DNA from: Cellulomonas sp. S1-8
GTDB taxonomy: Bacteria; Actinomycetota; Actinomycetes; Actinomycetales; Cellulomonadaceae
Assembly (NCBI RefSeq): GCF_026184235.1
Contig: NZ_CP110806.1
Coordinates: forward strand, 1,922,001-1,986,000
DNA: 64,000 nt
Direction of reading: 5' to 3'
Shown in pieces: positions 63,240 to 64,000 of this stretch. The translations under genes were made by a program, and so were the position numbers. The number at the start of each line of letters is the position of its first letter. Position 1 is the stretch's first letter. Under the pieces are notes generated by a model. That model was given only the letters and a program-made list of their open reading frames with translations, was not told where the DNA came from and searched no databases.

Positions 63240-64000
63240 CCCGCCACTTCCTGCGTGACGACGACCTGAGCCCTCGCGAGCAGGCCGAGGTCGTCGAGCT
63301 CGCGCTCGCGTTCCGCGACGACCGCTTCATCCGCACCCCCCTGTCCGGTCCGCGCGCGGTCGCCGTGATCTTCGACAAGCCGACGCTGCGCACCCAGGTG
63401 AGCTTCCTGACGGGCATCGCCGAGCTCGGCGGGTTCCCGCTGCTGCTCGACGGGTCACTGGCCCGCATCGGGGTCCGCGAGTCGATCGCCGACACCGCGC
63501 GCGTCCTGGGCCGTCAGGTCTCCGGGATCGTGTGGCGCACGCACGCGCAGACCCGCATCGAGGAGATGGCCGCGATGGCGGGCGTGCCCGTCGTCAACGC
63601 CCTGACCGACGAGTTCCACCCGTGCCAGGTGCTGGCCGACCTGACGACGATCGCGCAGCACCGCGGCGGGGTCTCCGCGCTGCCCGGCATGACGCTCGCG
63701 TACGTCGGGGACGGCGCCAACAACATGGCGCACTCGTACCTGCTCGGCGGCGCGACCGCCGGCCTGCACGTGCGCGTGGGGACGCCCGGCGACGCACTGC
63801 CCGACGCCGCTGTCCTGGCGCGCGCGGAGGAGATCGCCGCGGTCACGGGCGGGTCGGTCGCGGTCGTCCACGACCTCGCGGCCGCGGTCGACGGCGCGGA
63901 CGTCGTGGCGACCGACACGTGGACGTCGATGGGGCAGGAGTCCGAGGCGGACGACCGTGCGCAGCGGTTCGCGGCGTTCCGCGTCGACGGCGCCGCGCTC
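63236..64000 (+). CDS. argF: ArgF, ornithine carbamoyltransferase (3' partial)
   Basis: Forms citrulline from ornithine and carbamoyl phosphate. 255 residues are visible before the window ends in frame. The carbamoyl-phosphate loop reads FDKPTLRTQVSF (residues ~46-57) where ornithine carbamoyltransferases usually show S-T-R-T, so one or two ligand residues differ. HPCQVLADLTTI and the ornithine-side strand AYVGDGANNMAHS are normal. GTG 63236 overlaps argD. The SMG loop (TWTSMGQE) is present, confirming ornithine rather than aspartate specificity. Confidence 0.92.
   Translation, partial: MTRHFLRDDDLSPREQAEVVELALAFRDDRFIRTPLSGPRAVAVIFDKPTLRTQVSFLTGIAELGGFPLLLDGSLARIGVRESIADTARVLGRQVSGIVWRTHAQTRIEEMAAMAGVPVVNALTDEFHPCQVLADLTTIAQHRGGVSALPGMTLAYVGDGANNMAHSYLLGGATAGLHVRVGTPGDALPDAAVLARAEEIAAVTGGSVAVVHDLAAAVDGADVVATDTWTSMGQESEADDRAQRFAAFRVDGAAL

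Overview
The window is very GC-rich, almost fully coding DNA with G/C-ending codons. It carries the division/cell-wall cluster in the actinobacterial order (Wag31-type divIVA and sepF next to ftsZ), a bifunctional-type PriA isomerase, many GTG starts with 4-base GTGA/ATGA overlaps, and TANNNT -10 boxes 6-7 bases upstream of start codons (leaderless transcripts). This points to a high-GC actinobacterium, most likely Micrococcales and Cellulomonas-like; the genus is an inference. I saw no insertion sequence, prophage, CRISPR array, tRNA or rRNA. Nearly everything is core chromosome, and I found no convincing wholly new multi-gene system.

Layout. (1) 1-16242: the dcw cluster, ftsI (5' cut by the window edge), murE, murF, mraY, murD, ftsW, a fused murG-murC, ftsQ, ftsZ, pgeF, sepF, yggT and divIVA, closed by a strong hairpin terminator. 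(2) 16378-22344: a DksA/TraR-type zinc protein, lspA, rluD, dnaE and a small antisense S4-domain gene. (3) 22374-23297: an ArsR-type repressor with a perfect palindromic operator and its SRPBCC partner. (4) 23352-31466: hisD, a convergent RecQ-phosphoribosyltransferase fusion, then hisC-hisB-unknown-hisH-priA-sseB. (5) 31475-36138, minus strand: GerW-like protein, lipoprotein serine protease, coiled-coil membrane protein, a doubtful small ORF, DUF1844, then catalase with its Fur/PerR-type regulator. (6) 36248-44207: infC (AUC start, long leader), rpmI, rplT, an rRNA methyltransferase, a 2'-5' RNA ligase-like protein, pheS and pheT. (7) 44277-52157: a 1659-residue secreted nuclease/5'-nucleotidase, an orphan TrpB2 and a DUF6544-like protein. 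(8) 52126-55245: a TPP riboswitch driving thiM, thiE and a thiD-tenA fusion. (9) 55285-58510: tandem HAD paralogues, a DsbA/FrnE oxidoreductase and a quinone oxidoreductase. (10) 58566-64000: an ARG-box-like site and argC-J-B-D-F, with argF cut by the window end.

How the genes work together. The first 16 kb make lipid II (MurE, MurF, MurD, MraY, MurG, MurC) and build the division and polar-growth machinery (FtsZ, SepF, FtsQ, FtsW, FtsI, DivIVA). The his and arg blocks are biosynthetic operons with extensive start/stop overlap. The thi block is a salvage set (thiazole kinase, HMP kinase, TenA, ThiE) under TPP control. The features most worth a second look are the murG-murC fusion, the competing hairpins before ftsZ, the AUC start and long tail of IF3, the RecQ-PRTase fusion, the multi-enzyme secreted nuclease, and a 19-bp duplication that pushes a stop codon into the TPP riboswitch.
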